Source: Desulfoscipio sp. XC116 (lineage in GTDB: Bacteria; Bacillota; Desulfotomaculia; Desulfotomaculales; Desulfallaceae). From it: a stretch of 64,000 bases of DNA. Made by a program: the position numbers and the translations under genes. Below, in pieces: positions 25,375 through 35,444 of the stretch (position 1 is its first letter; each line of letters starts with the position of its first letter). The DNA lies in the NCBI RefSeq assembly GCF_039851975.1, contig NZ_CP156660.1, positions 124,001 to 188,000 of the forward strand, read 5' to 3'. The notes beneath the pieces are model-generated. The model searched no databases, was not told the DNA's origin, and saw only the letters and a program-made list of their open reading frames with translations.

Positions 25375-27831
25375 ATGCGCAAAGGGGTGGATTTGTTGTT
25401 TGGGAAGGCGGAAGTTAACTCGTATCAACAAGGTCAGTCAAAAGAGGAACGGTGTAAGGATGAACATTATACCGCCGGGAGCTCCGCAAGCCGCCGGCTA
25501 AATATTTTTACCGGATTGCGGGTGAGAGATGGGGCCGGCCTGGTTGCTCTGTTTGCGGCCGGTTTTTTGCTGGGCCGGGCTTTTTTGCTGGGTGAACTGC
25601 TGCCATTTGGAGCGGCTCTGGTGGCTGCCGGTTTTGTTGTTTACCGGGAATATGCCCTGGCGGCGCTTATTGGGGCGGCTCTGGGGCTATATACTGTCGT
25701 ATCCGGTTGGGAGCTGGCTGTTCGTATGGTTGGGCTGGCAGCGGTAGGCGCGGCTGCCTTAACTTTGCCGTCGCGTTCCGCGGGACTCCGCCTTTGGCTG
25801 GGCGGGGCGGTTTTTGCGGTGCTGGTAATTGCCGGTACCGGTTATGTGGCGCTTACCGGGCCAACTACATATGATTATGTCAGGGTACTTTTTGAATCAA
25901 TATTCAGTGCGCTGCTGGCGGTAACTTATAGGGCGGCCTTCATAAGCTTGGGACGGTACACCGCCAGCCATCGAATTAATGGAGAGCAGGTTTTTTGTTT
26001 CATTATTTTACTGCTCAGCATAGTGGCCGCCGCCGGGCAGGTGCGCTGGGGAATGGTCAGCCCGGGTGGAATCCTGGCTGCTTTTACAGTTCTTGTGGCG
26101 GGGTATGTCGGGGGTGCCGGTCTGGGGGCCGCTGCCGGGGCTGTTATAGGGGTAGTTCCGGGTTTGGTGTTTGCTGTTTCGCCGGTAGCGCTGGGGGCGT
26201 TTGCCTTTGCGGGTTTTTTGGGCGGCTTGTGCCGGGGCATGAGACGAGTAGGGGTTGTAGCCGGTTTTTTACTGGGAGGCACATTGCTTACCGTTTATCT
26301 GGGCAGCGGCCGGGATATAGCCGGTTTGATGGCGGAGACGGCGCTGGCCGGACTGGTATTTTTAATACTCCCTCAGAAGGTATTAGCGCTTGTGCAAAGA
26401 AATACGCCGCCGGCCGGTCCGTGGGTGACTGCGGTTCAGCCGTCCGAAGGCCGACTTAAATGCTGGGAAGTCCTATTCGAAGAAGTTTCCCGTACATATG
26501 ACCAGGTCAGCGACGAGCTGGAACGTCGAGTGCAGGATGTTCAATGGCATTCCCCGGTTCAGGAAGTGAAAAACATGGTCTGTAATGACTGTGTATTGCA
26601 TAAGGTCTGCTGGGAAAGGGAGCGTCAGCGCACCTTTCTGCAATTGGAAGCTTGCTTTGCGGTTGCCGAAAAAAACGGGCGGGTGACGAAAGAGGACCTT
26701 GATAAGCAATTGCGACAGTATTGTTCACGGCTCCGGGAATTGATTATGGGTATTAACTGTGCTTATCAGTTGTGGCGCACACAGCAATTTTGGGGTCACA
26801 GGCTGCTGGAGAGCAGAAAACTGATATCTTGGCAACTGCGTGATATGCGCGGAGTAATTGAAAATTTGGCACGGGAGTTTGAGTCGGGAAGCGAAACTTG
26901 GCAGCGGCGCGCGGAATATATTAAGCAAAGTCTGAAACAATCAGGTATAACTGCGGCCTCACTGGCCTTGTACCCATGTGCCGGGGGATGCGAGGCGGAG
27001 GTAGCTATACCGGCCTGCAACGGTAAAAAAAGATGTGTTTATGATGTGGCGCCGATGTTAAGTCAATTGACGGGTGAAAGGTTGGTCTCCTCCTGCACGG
27101 ATTGTACTAACTGGGATAGGGGGGACTTTTGCACTTTTCGCTTATATCCGGATTTGGTTTATCAATTGAGTCTCGGATTGGCCCGGTGTTCCGGTAAAGG
27201 CAATAATATATCGGGTGACAGTTGTGCGGTAATGCATCTAAGTGGTGGGCGGCTGGCTATTTTAATTAGCGATGGCATGGGTTCCGGGGCGGCAGCGGCG
27301 TCGGAAAGCAAAACAACTTTGTCGTTGCTGCAGCAGCTGTTAAAAGCAGGTTACAGCCGGGACCTGGCTATTCGTATAGTTAACTCGGTTATGATGCGCC
27401 ACTGTCCCGAGGAAGATAACTATGCCACTGTGGATATGTGCGTGGCAGACCTGTATGGTGGAAAGTTTGAAATAGTTAAAATAGGAGCCGCGCCCAGCTT
27501 TTGGGTCCGTCAAAACCAGGTACGGGTTATTCGGGCCAGTTCATTACCGGTGGGCATTGTGGACGATATTAATATTTTTGTTCAGCATGGTGAGATGAAT
27601 AGCGGTGATATGCTGGTTATGGCAACAGACGGAGTCAGCGACGCTTATCCCGCGACAGAAGAAAATGAAGATTGGATTGCTTCCGTTCTTGAGGAAATCG
27701 TTGATTTACCGCCTCAGGAAGTGGCGGAGCTAATATTGCGTTTGGCCATGAGCGGTTCCGGCGAGGGGAGTGGGGCGGCGGATGATATGACTGTGCTGGT
27801 AGCGCGGGTGAAGAGCTGTGAGAAACAATAA
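25375..27831 (+). CDS. spoIIE: Stage II sporulation serine phosphatase SpoIIE
   Basis: Up to 818 residues. About ten membrane segments fill residues 50-335, then a regulatory region with cysteine clusters (CNDCVLHKVC, SSCTDCTNW), then a PP2C-type phosphatase domain from about 600 (ILISDGMGSGAAAASES at about 628, MATDGVSD, DDMTVLV near the end). SpoIIE dephosphorylates SpoIIAA to switch on sigma-F. The start may be TTG 25393 or 25396 rather than ATG 25375, because AAAGGGGTGG at 25381-25390 would then serve as ribosome-binding site and the promoter lies very close. Confidence 0.96.
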   Translation: MRKGVDLLFGKAEVNSYQQGQSKEERCKDEHYTAGSSASRRLNIFTGLRVRDGAGLVALFAAGFLLGRAFLLGELLPFGAALVAAGFVVYREYALAALIGAALGLYTVVSGWELAVRMVGLAAVGAAALTLPSRSAGLRLWLGGAVFAVLVIAGTGYVALTGPTTYDYVRVLFESIFSALLAVTYRAAFISLGRYTASHRINGEQVFCFIILLLSIVAAAGQVRWGMVSPGGILAAFTVLVAGYVGGAGLGAAAGAVIGVVPGLVFAVSPVALGAFAFAGFLGGLCRGMRRVGVVAGFLLGGTLLTVYLGSGRDIAGLMAETALAGLVFLILPQKVLALVQRNTPPAGPWVTAVQPSEGRLKCWEVLFEEVSRTYDQVSDELERRVQDVQWHSPVQEVKNMVCNDCVLHKVCWERERQRTFLQLEACFAVAEKNGRVTKEDLDKQLRQYCSRLRELIMGINCAYQLWRTQQFWGHRLLESRKLISWQLRDMRGVIENLAREFESGSETWQRRAEYIKQSLKQSGITAASLALYPCAGGCEAEVAIPACNGKKRCVYDVAPMLSQLTGERLVSSCTDCTNWDRGDFCTFRLYPDLVYQLSLGLARCSGKGNNISGDSCAVMHLSGGRLAILISDGMGSGAAAASESKTTLSLLQQLLKAGYSRDLAIRIVNSVMMRHCPEEDNYATVDMCVADLYGGKFEIVKIGAAPSFWVRQNQVRVIRASSLPVGIVDDINIFVQHGEMNSGDMLVMATDGVSDAYPATEENEDWIASVLEEIVDLPPQEVAELILRLAMSGSGEGSGAADDMTVLVARVKSCEKQ

Positions 27832-27859
27832 TCCGGATTTAATAGATTACTCTTAGACG

Positions 27860-27895
27860 GCGTGCGTTACAGGTATGATTGGCACGCTTTTTTTT
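27860..27895 (+). terminator. Terminator after spoIIE
   Basis: Stem GCGTGC (27860-27865) / GCACGC (27882-27887), 16-base loop, then T8. Confidence 0.75.
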
Positions 27896-28034
27896 CTTGA
27901 CATGGTTGATATTGCCAGCGGGAGATATTTATCCCGACAATTTTACATATTGTTTCTAGAAAAAAATATTATAAGAAGGAAATTTTTTTGCCGGTGTGGA
28001 AGTTTAAAAAAATAGGAATAATGTGGGTGAAAAA

Positions 28035-29438
28035 ATGTCTTTAATTCAGCTGGTCACGGAATATATACGCAGATACAATATGGTGGCCACAGGTGAAACA
28101 GTGGTGGTGGGTGTATCCGGGGGGCCGGATTCCATGGCTTTGCTGCATATCCTTTACAGGCTGCGGGAAACCCTGGGTATAAATCTGGTGGTGGCCCATT
28201 TAAATCACCGGTTTCGTGGTGCTGAAGCGGATGCTGATGCTCAATTTGTTTTAGATGCGGCGCGGCGGCTGCAATTGACCGCTTTTGTGGAAGCTCGGGA
28301 TGTGCCGGCCTACAGCCGGGGACGTGGTATTTCCCCTCAGGTGGCGGCCCGGGAAGTGCGGTACAGCTTTTTAGGCGAAGTGGCTGTTAAAACGGGGGCC
28401 TCCAGAGTGGCGCTGGGTCATCATGCGGATGATCAGGCTGAGACCATTTTGCTGCATATACTGAGAGGTACCGGTGCGGGTGGTCTTAAAGGCATGCTGC
28501 CCGTGCGGGATGATTTCTATATTCGCCCATTATTGGCTGTCAGGCGCCGGGAGATTGAGCATTACTGCCGGCGGCATGATCTGGCCGCCAGGCTGGATTC
28601 CAGCAACGTTAAGCCCAAATATATGCGCAACCGGGTTAGATTGGAACTGCTGCCGACTCTGGAAAAAAAATATAATCCTAATTTGGTGGAGTCTTTAAAC
28701 CGGTTGTCTGAGATATGCCGGGATGAAGACGATTACCTGGAGCATCAGGCGGAGCAGGTTTTCTTGGACGCCAGACTTGCATCTCCCGGCAATGCCGTAT
28801 GTCTTGATGCGGGGAGATTGTCGGTTGTTCCCCGGGCGCTGCTGCGCAGGGTGATGCGCCGGGCCTGGACCGAAGTGTGCGGCGATCAGGCGGATCTAAA
28901 TTATCGGCATATTGAACAAGTTATAGCAATAATAAATGGTGGAGGTGGTTATAGGCAAATTACTTTGCCAAGGGGGATAACGTTTAAAAAATATTATGAG
29001 GTACTGGAGTTTACCCTGGACCGGGAATTTAAAGAGATACCCTTTTATCAATATTTCCTGAAGGTGCCGGGTATTACTTTTGTTCCCGAGGTTGGTTTGT
29101 CTATAGGCGCCGAAGTTTTACCTGTCGGCAGGGCTATGCAACCGTCAGGTCTTGACTCGTGGCAGGTTATTTTAGATTATGATCGTTTAGCCACTCCCTT
29201 AATAGTGCGCCGCCGGTTATCCGGTGATCGTTTCAGCCCGTTGGGTTTGGACGGCACCGTGAAACTGAAGAAGTTTTTCATAGATCGTAAGATTCCCCGC
29301 CACTCAAGAGATTGCATCCCTTTGGTGCTATCAGGAGATGATATCGTATGGGTGGCGGGCATGCGTCCGGGTGAAAAGTGGAAGGTAACCGAAAATACGG
29401 TAAAGTGTCTGCGTTTATACATAGTCGATTACGAATAA
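28035..29438 (+). CDS. tilS: tRNA(Ile)-lysidine synthetase
   Basis: 467 residues from ATG 28035 (GGGTGA before it; GTG 28023 is an alternative). N-terminal PP-loop ATPase (VGVSGGPDSMALLH at about 24-37, HLNHRFRGAEADAD, LGHHADDQAETILL), then the TilS linker and C-terminal domains (VRRRLSGDRFSPLG, KKFFIDRKIPR, RPGEKWKVT). Converts C34 of the AUA tRNA-Ile to lysidine. In Bacillus the next gene is hpt; here ftsH follows directly and hpt is absent from this slot. Confidence 0.96.
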   Translation: MSLIQLVTEYIRRYNMVATGETVVVGVSGGPDSMALLHILYRLRETLGINLVVAHLNHRFRGAEADADAQFVLDAARRLQLTAFVEARDVPAYSRGRGISPQVAAREVRYSFLGEVAVKTGASRVALGHHADDQAETILLHILRGTGAGGLKGMLPVRDDFYIRPLLAVRRREIEHYCRRHDLAARLDSSNVKPKYMRNRVRLELLPTLEKKYNPNLVESLNRLSEICRDEDDYLEHQAEQVFLDARLASPGNAVCLDAGRLSVVPRALLRRVMRRAWTEVCGDQADLNYRHIEQVIAIINGGGGYRQITLPRGITFKKYYEVLEFTLDREFKEIPFYQYFLKVPGITFVPEVGLSIGAEVLPVGRAMQPSGLDSWQVILDYDRLATPLIVRRRLSGDRFSPLGLDGTVKLKKFFIDRKIPRHSRDCIPLVLSGDDIVWVAGMRPGEKWKVTENTVKCLRLYIVDYE

Positions 29439-29561
29439 TGTTTTTGTGACAAGCTAATAAGTAAAAAGTAAATATACCAAGCTATATTGATAAAAAATCC
29501 TTTGTTTGTTAAAATTAACGTTACCGGTCAAGTATCACCGTCACTGAGAGGAGTGGCTTGT

Positions 29562-31388
29562 TTGAACAAGGTGATTAAAAACCTTAGCATATATTTATTA
29601 ATTGTACTGGTTACCATAGCTTTGATTAAATGGAATACCCAGGATAACACAGCCATCAAGGAAATGCGCTTTGATGAATTCTACGCCGCCCTGGGCGGGG
29701 GTAAAATAAAGCAGGTGACTATCCAGCCGGATGACTATACCACATTTATAACCGGTGAGCAGGTGAGCGGTACGCAGTTTCAAGTGCGGGGCACGGTGCC
29801 GGGCGGTGAAAAGGTGGAAGCCATCCTGCAGGACAAGGGTGTGCGGTACAATGTCAAGGAACCGCCCAAGCCGAGCTGGTGGACCGGCTTGTTGACTACC
29901 CTGCTGCCTATTTTAATTTTTGTTCTATTGTTTTTCTTCCTTATGCAGCAGACTCAGGGCGGGGGCAACCGGGTTATGTCCTTCGGTAAGAGCCGGGCCA
30001 GATTGCATACCGATGATAAGAAAAAGGTTACCTTTGCGGATGTGGCAGGCGCCGATGAGGTTAAGGAAGAACTGGAAGAGATTGTGGAGTTTTTGAAAAA
30101 TCCCAAGAAATTTAATGAGCTGGGAGCCCGTATTCCCAAGGGGGTATTGTTGTTCGGTCCGCCAGGCACCGGTAAAACGCTGCTGGCCCGGGCCGTGGCC
30201 GGTGAGGCGGGAACACCTTTTTTCAGTATTAGCGGCTCGGATTTCGTGGAAATGTTTGTGGGGGTGGGCGCCTCCCGGGTAAGGGATTTATTTGAGCAGG
30301 CCAAGAAAAATGCTCCCTGTATAGTATTCATAGATGAAATCGACGCCGTGGGCCGTCAGCGGGGCGCGGGCCTGGGCGGCGGCCACGATGAACGTGAACA
30401 GACATTGAACCAGCTGCTGGTGGAGATGGACGGTTTTGAAGCCAATGAGGGCATTATTATTGTTGCCGCCACCAACAGACCGGATATTTTAGATCCGGCT
30501 TTGCTCCGGCCGGGGCGCTTTGACCGCGAGGTGGTGGTGGGCATTCCGGATATCAACGGCAGGAAAGAAATACTCCAGGTGCACGCCCGGGGCAAGCCTC
30601 TGGCTCCCGGGGTGGATATTGGCATACTGGCCCGGCGTACACCCGGCTTCACCGGCGCCGACTTGGCCAACTTGTTAAATGAAGCCGCTCTGTTGGCGGC
30701 TCGCCGTAATAAAAAGGATATTGGCCAAAACGAGTTGGAGGATTCTATCGAGCGGGTTATTGCCGGTCCGGAGAAGAAATCACGGGTTATCAGTGACTAT
30801 GAGAAAAAACTTGTTTCTTATCACGAAGCCGGTCACGCGGTGGTAGGCTACTTGCTGCCTCATACCGACCCGGTACACAAGGTTTCCATCATACCCCGGG
30901 GGCGGGCCGGCGGATATACTCTGCTGCTGCCCAAGGAAGACCGCTATTATATGACCAGGTCGCAGCTTTTAGACCAGGTGACCATGCTGCTTGGCGGCCG
31001 GGTTGCCGAGGATTTGGTGTTAAGGGAAATTAGTACCGGCGCCCAGAATGACCTGGAACGTTCCACTGATCTGGTGCGCAAAATGGTTATGGAATATGGC
31101 ATGAGCGATGCGTTGGGACCTATGACCTTCGGTAACAAACAGGAAGCTGTGTTTTTAGGCCGGGATATTGCCCGGAACCGCAACTACGGTGAAGAGGTCG
31201 CCGGAGCTATTGACCGGGAAGTCCGGGGAACTATAGAAAAGAAATATAAGTTAGCCAAGGATATGCTCAATAAGCATATTGAAATATTGCATAAAATTGC
31301 CCGTGAATTGATGGAAAAAGAGACTCTGGAAGCCGAAGAGTTTGCGAGTATTATGAGTGAATCAGGCATTGAGGCCAATAAAGCTTAG
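29562..31388 (+). CDS. ftsH: ATP-dependent zinc metalloprotease FtsH
   Basis: 608 residues from TTG 29562 (GAGAGGAG at 29547); the longer frame from 29487 has no ribosome-binding site. Two membrane segments (about 7-24 and 110-128) flank a small external domain. The AAA module has Walker A GPPGTGKT at about 199 and the second region [11 protein letters not shown]; the protease has HEAGH at about 421 and a third zinc ligand farther on. FtsH degrades membrane and short-lived cytoplasmic proteins and in Bacillus is needed for sporulation. Confidence 0.97.
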   Translation: MNKVIKNLSIYLLIVLVTIALIKWNTQDNTAIKEMRFDEFYAALGGGKIKQVTIQPDDYTTFITGEQVSGTQFQVRGTVPGGEKVEAILQDKGVRYNVKEPPKPSWWTGLLTTLLPILIFVLLFFFLMQQTQGGGNRVMSFGKSRARLHTDDKKKVTFADVAGADEVKEELEEIVEFLKNPKKFNELGARIPKGVLLFGPPGTGKTLLARAVAGEAGTPFFSISGSDFVEMFVGVGASRVRDLFEQAKKNAPCIVFIDEIDAVGRQRGAGLGGGHDEREQTLNQLLVEMDGFEANEGIIIVAATNRPDILDPALLRPGRFDREVVVGIPDINGRKEILQVHARGKPLAPGVDIGILARRTPGFTGADLANLLNEAALLAARRNKKDIGQNELEDSIERVIAGPEKKSRVISDYEKKLVSYHEAGHAVVGYLLPHTDPVHKVSIIPRGRAGGYTLLLPKEDRYYMTRSQLLDQVTMLLGGRVAEDLVLREISTGAQNDLERSTDLVRKMVMEYGMSDALGPMTFGNKQEAVFLGRDIARNRNYGEEVAGAIDREVRGTIEKKYKLAKDMLNKHIEILHKIARELMEKETLEAEEFASIMSESGIEANKA

Positions 31389-31402
31389 GGAGGTTATTAG
31401 CG

Positions 31403-31852
31403 TTGGAGCGGACTTATGTAATGGTTAAGCCGGATGGGGTGCAAAGAAATCTGATCGGGGAAATTGTATCCCGCTTTGAAAAAAAAGGGCTGAAGATTGT
31501 GGGACTGAAAATGCTGCGGATTTCCCGCGAACTGGCTGAACGTCATTATGGCGAACACCGGGGCAAGCCCTTTTTTGAACCTTTAGTGGAGTATATCACT
31601 TCCGGCCCGGTGGTGGCGATGGCCTTGGAAGGTAAAGACGCGGTGAGCACGGCGCGGGAGATGATGGGGGCGACTAATCCTTTAAAAGCCGCTCAGGGAA
31701 CCATACGCGGCACTTTTGGCATGGATATCGGCCGTAATGTGGTGCATGGTTCGGACTCCGCCGAAAGCGCGGCCAGGGAATTGGGACTGTTTTTTGCACC
31801 GGGGGAAATTGTTGACTATAAAAGGGATTTGGATAATTGGCTTTATGAATAA
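31403..31852 (+). CDS. ndk: Nucleoside diphosphate kinase
   Basis: 149 residues from TTG 31403 after AGGGAGGTT. NDK motifs: [18 protein letters not shown] at the N-terminus and the active site [15 protein letters not shown] with the phospho-His at about residue 115. Equilibrates NTP pools. Only 14 bases after ftsH, so probably co-transcribed, and followed by a terminator. Confidence 0.97.
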   Translation: MERTYVMVKPDGVQRNLIGEIVSRFEKKGLKIVGLKMLRISRELAERHYGEHRGKPFFEPLVEYITSGPVVAMALEGKDAVSTAREMMGATNPLKAAQGTIRGTFGMDIGRNVVHGSDSAESAARELGLFFAPGEIVDYKRDLDNWLYE

Positions 31853-31875
31853 AAGCGGCGTAGGGCCGCTTTTTG
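31852..31875 (+). terminator. Terminator after ndk
   Basis: Stem AAAGCGGC (31852-31859) / GCCGCTTT (31865-31872), continuing into T5. Confidence 0.85.
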
Positions 31876-31984
31876 CTTTGGGGACCTTAAGAAAAATAAA
31901 TGAAAAAATAAATGCGGCGTTCTTTTTTGCAGGAAATATACTCAACTATGTAGAATAAATTCCTGTTAACCTGAGTAACTTGGC

Positions 31985-32117
31985 GTGGGTTGGCGCAGGT
32001 CTCTTGGCGTAAGTTTCCGTCTTTATAAACGGGGGTACAATGCCAATTAAGATGCTTTTACGGTTTTGAAATTGAGGGGGAATTTTCTCCTTTTGAATTA
32101 AGGACTTGCTTTAAAAA
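31985..32117 (+). repeat. Structured hairpin repeat of IS200/IS605-end type, copy A
   Basis: Contains CTTGGCGT ... ATGCCAA as an outer stem (32013-32046) around a GC-rich inner hairpin, then a second hairpin (AAATTGAGGGGG ... TCTCCTTTTGAATT) and a terminal GGACTTGCTT. About two thirds of the bases align with copy B at 44119-44230, including the order of both hairpins and the terminal ACTTGCTT. It ends about 15 bases before the thioesterase start, so it forms that gene's leader. Confidence 0.55.
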
Positions 32118-32132
32118 GTTGAGGTGATACCG

Positions 32133-32531
32133 GTGTCCATAACTGATCGAATTATGCCGGGTTTAAACGGTTCGGCGCAGGCGGAGGTTAACGGGCAAAA
32201 TACCGCTGTCGCTTTTGGCAGCGGTGATATTAACGTATTTGCCACTCCTGCCATGATTGGACTTATGGAAAAGGCGGCACTGAGCTCCGTGGATCCTTTG
32301 TTGCCTGAAGGTTATACCACGGTAGGTATCAAAGTCAATGTGGAGCATGTGGCCGCAACCCCTGTGGGCGGTCTTGTGCGGGCGCAGTCCAAACTTCTGG
32401 AGATAGACGGGTGGCGGCTGGTTTTTGAAGTGCAGGCCCTGGATGATACCCGGTTGGTTGGACGAGGAATTCATGAGCGGTTCATTGTACGGGCCGATAA
32501 GTTTCTGCAGCGGGTGGCCGGTAAAAAATAG
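32133..32531 (+). CDS. Hot-dog-fold acyl-CoA thioesterase (FlK-like)
   Basis: 132 residues from GTG 32133, following GAGGTGAT at 32121. Hot-dog fold with VFATPAMIGLMEKAALSSVD (the acidic/Thr catalytic helix of fluoroacetyl-CoA thioesterase relatives), TTVGIKVNVEHVAATPVGG and a C-terminal RLVGRGIHERFIVR. Hydrolyses or screens acyl-CoAs; substrate not known. An upstream in-frame GTG 32124 overlaps the ribosome-binding site. A fatty-acid cluster lies a few kb downstream. Confidence 0.8.
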   Translation: MSITDRIMPGLNGSAQAEVNGQNTAVAFGSGDINVFATPAMIGLMEKAALSSVDPLLPEGYTTVGIKVNVEHVAATPVGGLVRAQSKLLEIDGWRLVFEVQALDDTRLVGRGIHERFIVRADKFLQRVAGKK

Positions 32532-32726
32532 AATAATTTTATTAAATTTTCAGCAATCTAAAAAGCAATGCTATCTTATTTTCCTTCACTGCCAAAAGTA
32601 TTGTGGTCTGGTCCATAATACTTATATTGAAAAAAATAATCTTAAGTAAAGGGGGTTAAACAGGGAGGACAAACAGTTCGAAACAATTGAGGCTATAGTA
32701 GGATTAATCGAGAGGAGAGGTAAAAA

Positions 32727-34487
32727 TTGGCATACGATGCAACTAAATTAAAGGACTTTGAAATCGCCGAACAGGCGGAGAAAAATATGCCCCTGCCTTA
32801 TGAATGGCAGGAGAAGTTAAACTTGCAGAAGGATGAAATCATCCCTTACGGCAGAATTTGCAAACTGGACTTCATGAAAATTATCGATCGTTTAAAAGAC
32901 AAGCCGGACGGCAAGTTCATTGAAGTTACCGCTATTACTCCCACTCCGCTGGGCGAAGGTAAAACCACCACTTCCATGGGTCTGGTGGAAGGCCTCGGCA
33001 AACGGGGCATGAACGTTGGCGCAGCTATTCGCCAGCCTTCCGGCGGCCCCACCATGAACATCAAGGGCACCGCTGCCGGCGGCGGCAACGCGCTGGCTAT
33101 TCCCATGACCGAATTCTCACTTGGCCTTACCGGTGACCTGAATGATATTATGAACGCTCACAACCTGGCCATGGTGGCCCTTACCGCCCGGATGCAGCAC
33201 GAGAGAAACTATGACGATGCCGAACTGGCCAAGCGGAATCTGCGCCGCCTGGATGTGGATCCCACCAGGGTGGAAATGGGCTGGATCATTGACTTTTGCG
33301 CCCAGGCCCTGCGGAACATCATTATCGGTATCGGCGGCCGGATGGACGGTTACATGATGCAGTCCAGATTCGGTATTGCCGTGAGCTCGGAAATTATGGC
33401 TATTCTCGCCGTAGCCCGGGATCTGAAAGATATGCGGGAGCGTATCGGTAAGATTATCGTGGGTTACGACAAGAAAGGCAAACCGGTAACCACCTCCGAC
33501 CTGGAAGTGGCCGGTGCCATGACCGCTTTCATGCGCAACGCCATTAACCCGACGCTGATGAGCACTGCCGAATACCAGCCCGTACTGGTACACGCCGGCC
33601 CGTTTGCCAACATCGCCATCGGCCAGTCTTCCATCATTGCCGACCGCATTGGTCTGAAAATGTTTGATTACCATGTCACTGAGAGCGGATTCGCCGCTGA
33701 CATCGGATTTGAAAAATTCTGGAACGTCAAGTGCCGCTTCAGCGGACACGTTCCCAACGTTTCCGTGCTTACCGCCACTATCCGGGCGCTCAAAATGCAC
33801 GGCGGCGGCCCCAAAGTTGTCGCCGGTCGTCCGCTGCCCGAAGAGTATATCAAGGAAAACGTCGGGCTGGTTGAAAAGGGTTGCGAGAACCTGGTGCATC
33901 ATATCAATACCATTCGCAAAGCCGGTATCAACCCGGTGGTTTGCATTAACTCATTCCATACCGATACCAAGGATGAAATCGCGGCAGTACGCCGTGCCGC
34001 CGAGGCGGCCGGAGCCCGCTGCGCCATGTCTGAGCACTGGCTCAAGGGTGGCGACGGCGCCCTGGAGCTGGCTGATGCCGTTATTGATGCTTGCAAAGAC
34101 GAAGTTAACTTCAAGTTCCTTTATCCGCTTGAAATGCCCCTGCGCCAGAGGGTGGATGCCATTGCCCGGGAAGTATACGGCGCTGACGGCGTAAGCTGGA
34201 CACCGGAAGCCGAAGCCAAGGCCAAGGCGTTTGAAGAAAATCCGGAATATAAAGACTTTGCCACCATGATGGTGAAAACTCACCTCAGCTTGTCCCACGA
34301 TCCTACACTGAAGGGTGTGCCCAAGGGCTGGACACTGCCGGTGCGCGACGTTCTGATCTTTGCCGGCGCCAAGTTCCTGTGCCCGATGACCGGTACCATC
34401 AGCCTGATGCCCGGTACCAGTTCCGATCCGGCTTACCGGAGAATCGATGTGGATACCGAAACCGGCAAAGTGCTGGGCCTGTTCTAA
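32727..34487 (+). CDS. fhs: Formate-tetrahydrofolate ligase (divergent clade)
   Basis: 586 residues from TTG 32727 after GAGAGGAGAGG. Makes 10-formyl-THF from formate, THF and ATP; central to the Wood-Ljungdahl methyl branch and formate use. P-loop [20 protein letters not shown] at about 68-87 and conserved [18 protein letters not shown]. The region usually reading REPSLGP-x-FGIKGGAAGGG is [20 protein letters not shown] here, and the following F-x-G-D segment is SLGLTGD, so it belongs to a variant clade and is about 30 residues longer than acetogen enzymes. It is transcribed alone and ends at a strong terminator. Confidence 0.93.
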   Translation: MAYDATKLKDFEIAEQAEKNMPLPYEWQEKLNLQKDEIIPYGRICKLDFMKIIDRLKDKPDGKFIEVTAITPTPLGEGKTTTSMGLVEGLGKRGMNVGAAIRQPSGGPTMNIKGTAAGGGNALAIPMTEFSLGLTGDLNDIMNAHNLAMVALTARMQHERNYDDAELAKRNLRRLDVDPTRVEMGWIIDFCAQALRNIIIGIGGRMDGYMMQSRFGIAVSSEIMAILAVARDLKDMRERIGKIIVGYDKKGKPVTTSDLEVAGAMTAFMRNAINPTLMSTAEYQPVLVHAGPFANIAIGQSSIIADRIGLKMFDYHVTESGFAADIGFEKFWNVKCRFSGHVPNVSVLTATIRALKMHGGGPKVVAGRPLPEEYIKENVGLVEKGCENLVHHINTIRKAGINPVVCINSFHTDTKDEIAAVRRAAEAAGARCAMSEHWLKGGDGALELADAVIDACKDEVNFKFLYPLEMPLRQRVDAIAREVYGADGVSWTPEAEAKAKAFEENPEYKDFATMMVKTHLSLSHDPTLKGVPKGWTLPVRDVLIFAGAKFLCPMTGTISLMPGTSSDPAYRRIDVDTETGKVLGLF

Positions 34488-34510
34488 TAAACAAGTTGTT
34501 GATTCTCAAG

Positions 34511-34543
34511 AAAAGCGCGCTCATTCAGTTTTGGCGCGCTTTT
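34511..34543 (+). terminator. Terminator after fhs
   Basis: Stem AAAAGCGCGC (34511-34520) / GCGCGCTTTT (34534-34543), 13-base loop. Confidence 0.9.
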
Positions 34544-34616
34544 CGCTTTTGGGTAGTTTAATCCTTAGCTTGCCATAAATTCGGCAAGCATAATTACCAG
34601 GGTGCAACAAAAAGGT

Positions 34617-34662
34617 AGTGTCGCAAAACTGCTTTTAAAAGTAGCATGCGATGCTCTTTTCT
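34617..34662 (+). repeat. Structured hairpin repeat, copy 2
   Basis: Homologous to 22102-22150: TGTCGCAAAACTGCTTTT, then AAGTAGCATGCGATGCT. CTGCTT-type and AAGTAG-type inner arms and a CGC/GCG middle tier are kept, whereas the outer G5/C5 tier of copy 1 is not. Confidence 0.6.
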
Positions 34663-34892
34663 TTTTAATATTAGTCATGCTGTGGTGTGGCGCTGAGTTG
34701 CCCTTTCATATTATAATAGTGTTAAGAGTGTAACGCGGTATCTTATGCATAACTATAAAATATAGCAATTATTTTTAATACTTATCGGCAGGAGAAAGAC
34801 TATTTGTAATAGAACTATCATATGATTATAGTTAAACTACAACGGGTGAAAATGCCTATCATTTTCAAATACATGAAATGGAGTGCATAATT

Positions 34893-35375
34893 ATGTCAAG
34901 ACCGCCTAAATGTCGCCGGGTTGAGTTTATGCCCGAGCTGACTTATTTTAAACCTGCTGGAATCCCTGTTAGCGAACTGGAAGAAATTCAGCTGACGGTG
35001 GAGGAATTGGAAGCTATCAGGCTAAAGGACTTGCTCGGCTTGGAACAAGAGGGATGTGCGGAGAAGATGGGTGTATCCCGGCCTACCTATCACCGTATAT
35101 TATCCAATGCCCGGGGTAAAGTGGCCGTGGCCTTGGTGGAAGGTAAAGCTATTCGTGTAGAAGGAGGGCACTTTGAAATGGTGGTGCGCCACTTTAAATG
35201 CTTTAAGTGTGGCCACCTGTGGGAATTACCTTGCGGCGAGGGACCGCGTGGATCGGAAATTTCCTGCCCCGAGTGCCGCGGCAATGAGGTGGCCCGAATA
35301 AACAAAGAAGGCCGTCCCTACGGATGTCATTGGAAAAAGCAGGGCCGGGGAAAGGGACAGGGACAGGATATTTAG
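34893..35375 (+). CDS. DUF134 family protein with sigma-70 region 4-like HTH and zinc ribbon
   Basis: 160 residues from ATG 34893 (MSRPPKCRRV, the usual DUF134 start). The HTH region at about 40-75 (LTVEELEAIRLKDLLGLEQE, then GVSRPTYHRILSNAR) resembles sigma-70 region 4. A C-terminal part has CFKCGHLW and CPECRGNE, two CxxC pairs suitable for zinc, then a basic GQGQ tail. DUF134 proteins are presumed DNA-binding and often sit near metal-cofactor genes; that context is not seen here. Longer than the usual 100-residue members because of the zinc ribbon. Confidence 0.85.
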   Translation: MSRPPKCRRVEFMPELTYFKPAGIPVSELEEIQLTVEELEAIRLKDLLGLEQEGCAEKMGVSRPTYHRILSNARGKVAVALVEGKAIRVEGGHFEMVVRHFKCFKCGHLWELPCGEGPRGSEISCPECRGNEVARINKEGRPYGCHWKKQGRGKGQGQDI

Positions 35376-35444
35376 CTGTTGGAGCAAATTCAGGGGTAAG
35401 CCCCCTTTTTTTGTTATGAGCACACATGACCAGGGGTGATGCGG

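Larger units (their letters stand above)
34488..34892. other. 405-base gap with terminator, small palindrome and hairpin repeat
   Basis: Holds the fhs terminator (34511-34543), a CTTGCC/GGCAAG palindrome (34569-34588) and hairpin repeat copy 2 (34617-34662). The rest (34663-34892) is AT-rich with no gene that I can support. Confidence 0.6.

Noticed and set aside
33117-33902. Minus-strand open frame of 261 codons inside fhs
   Set aside because: His-rich antisense shadow of a highly conserved gene, no ribosome-binding site.
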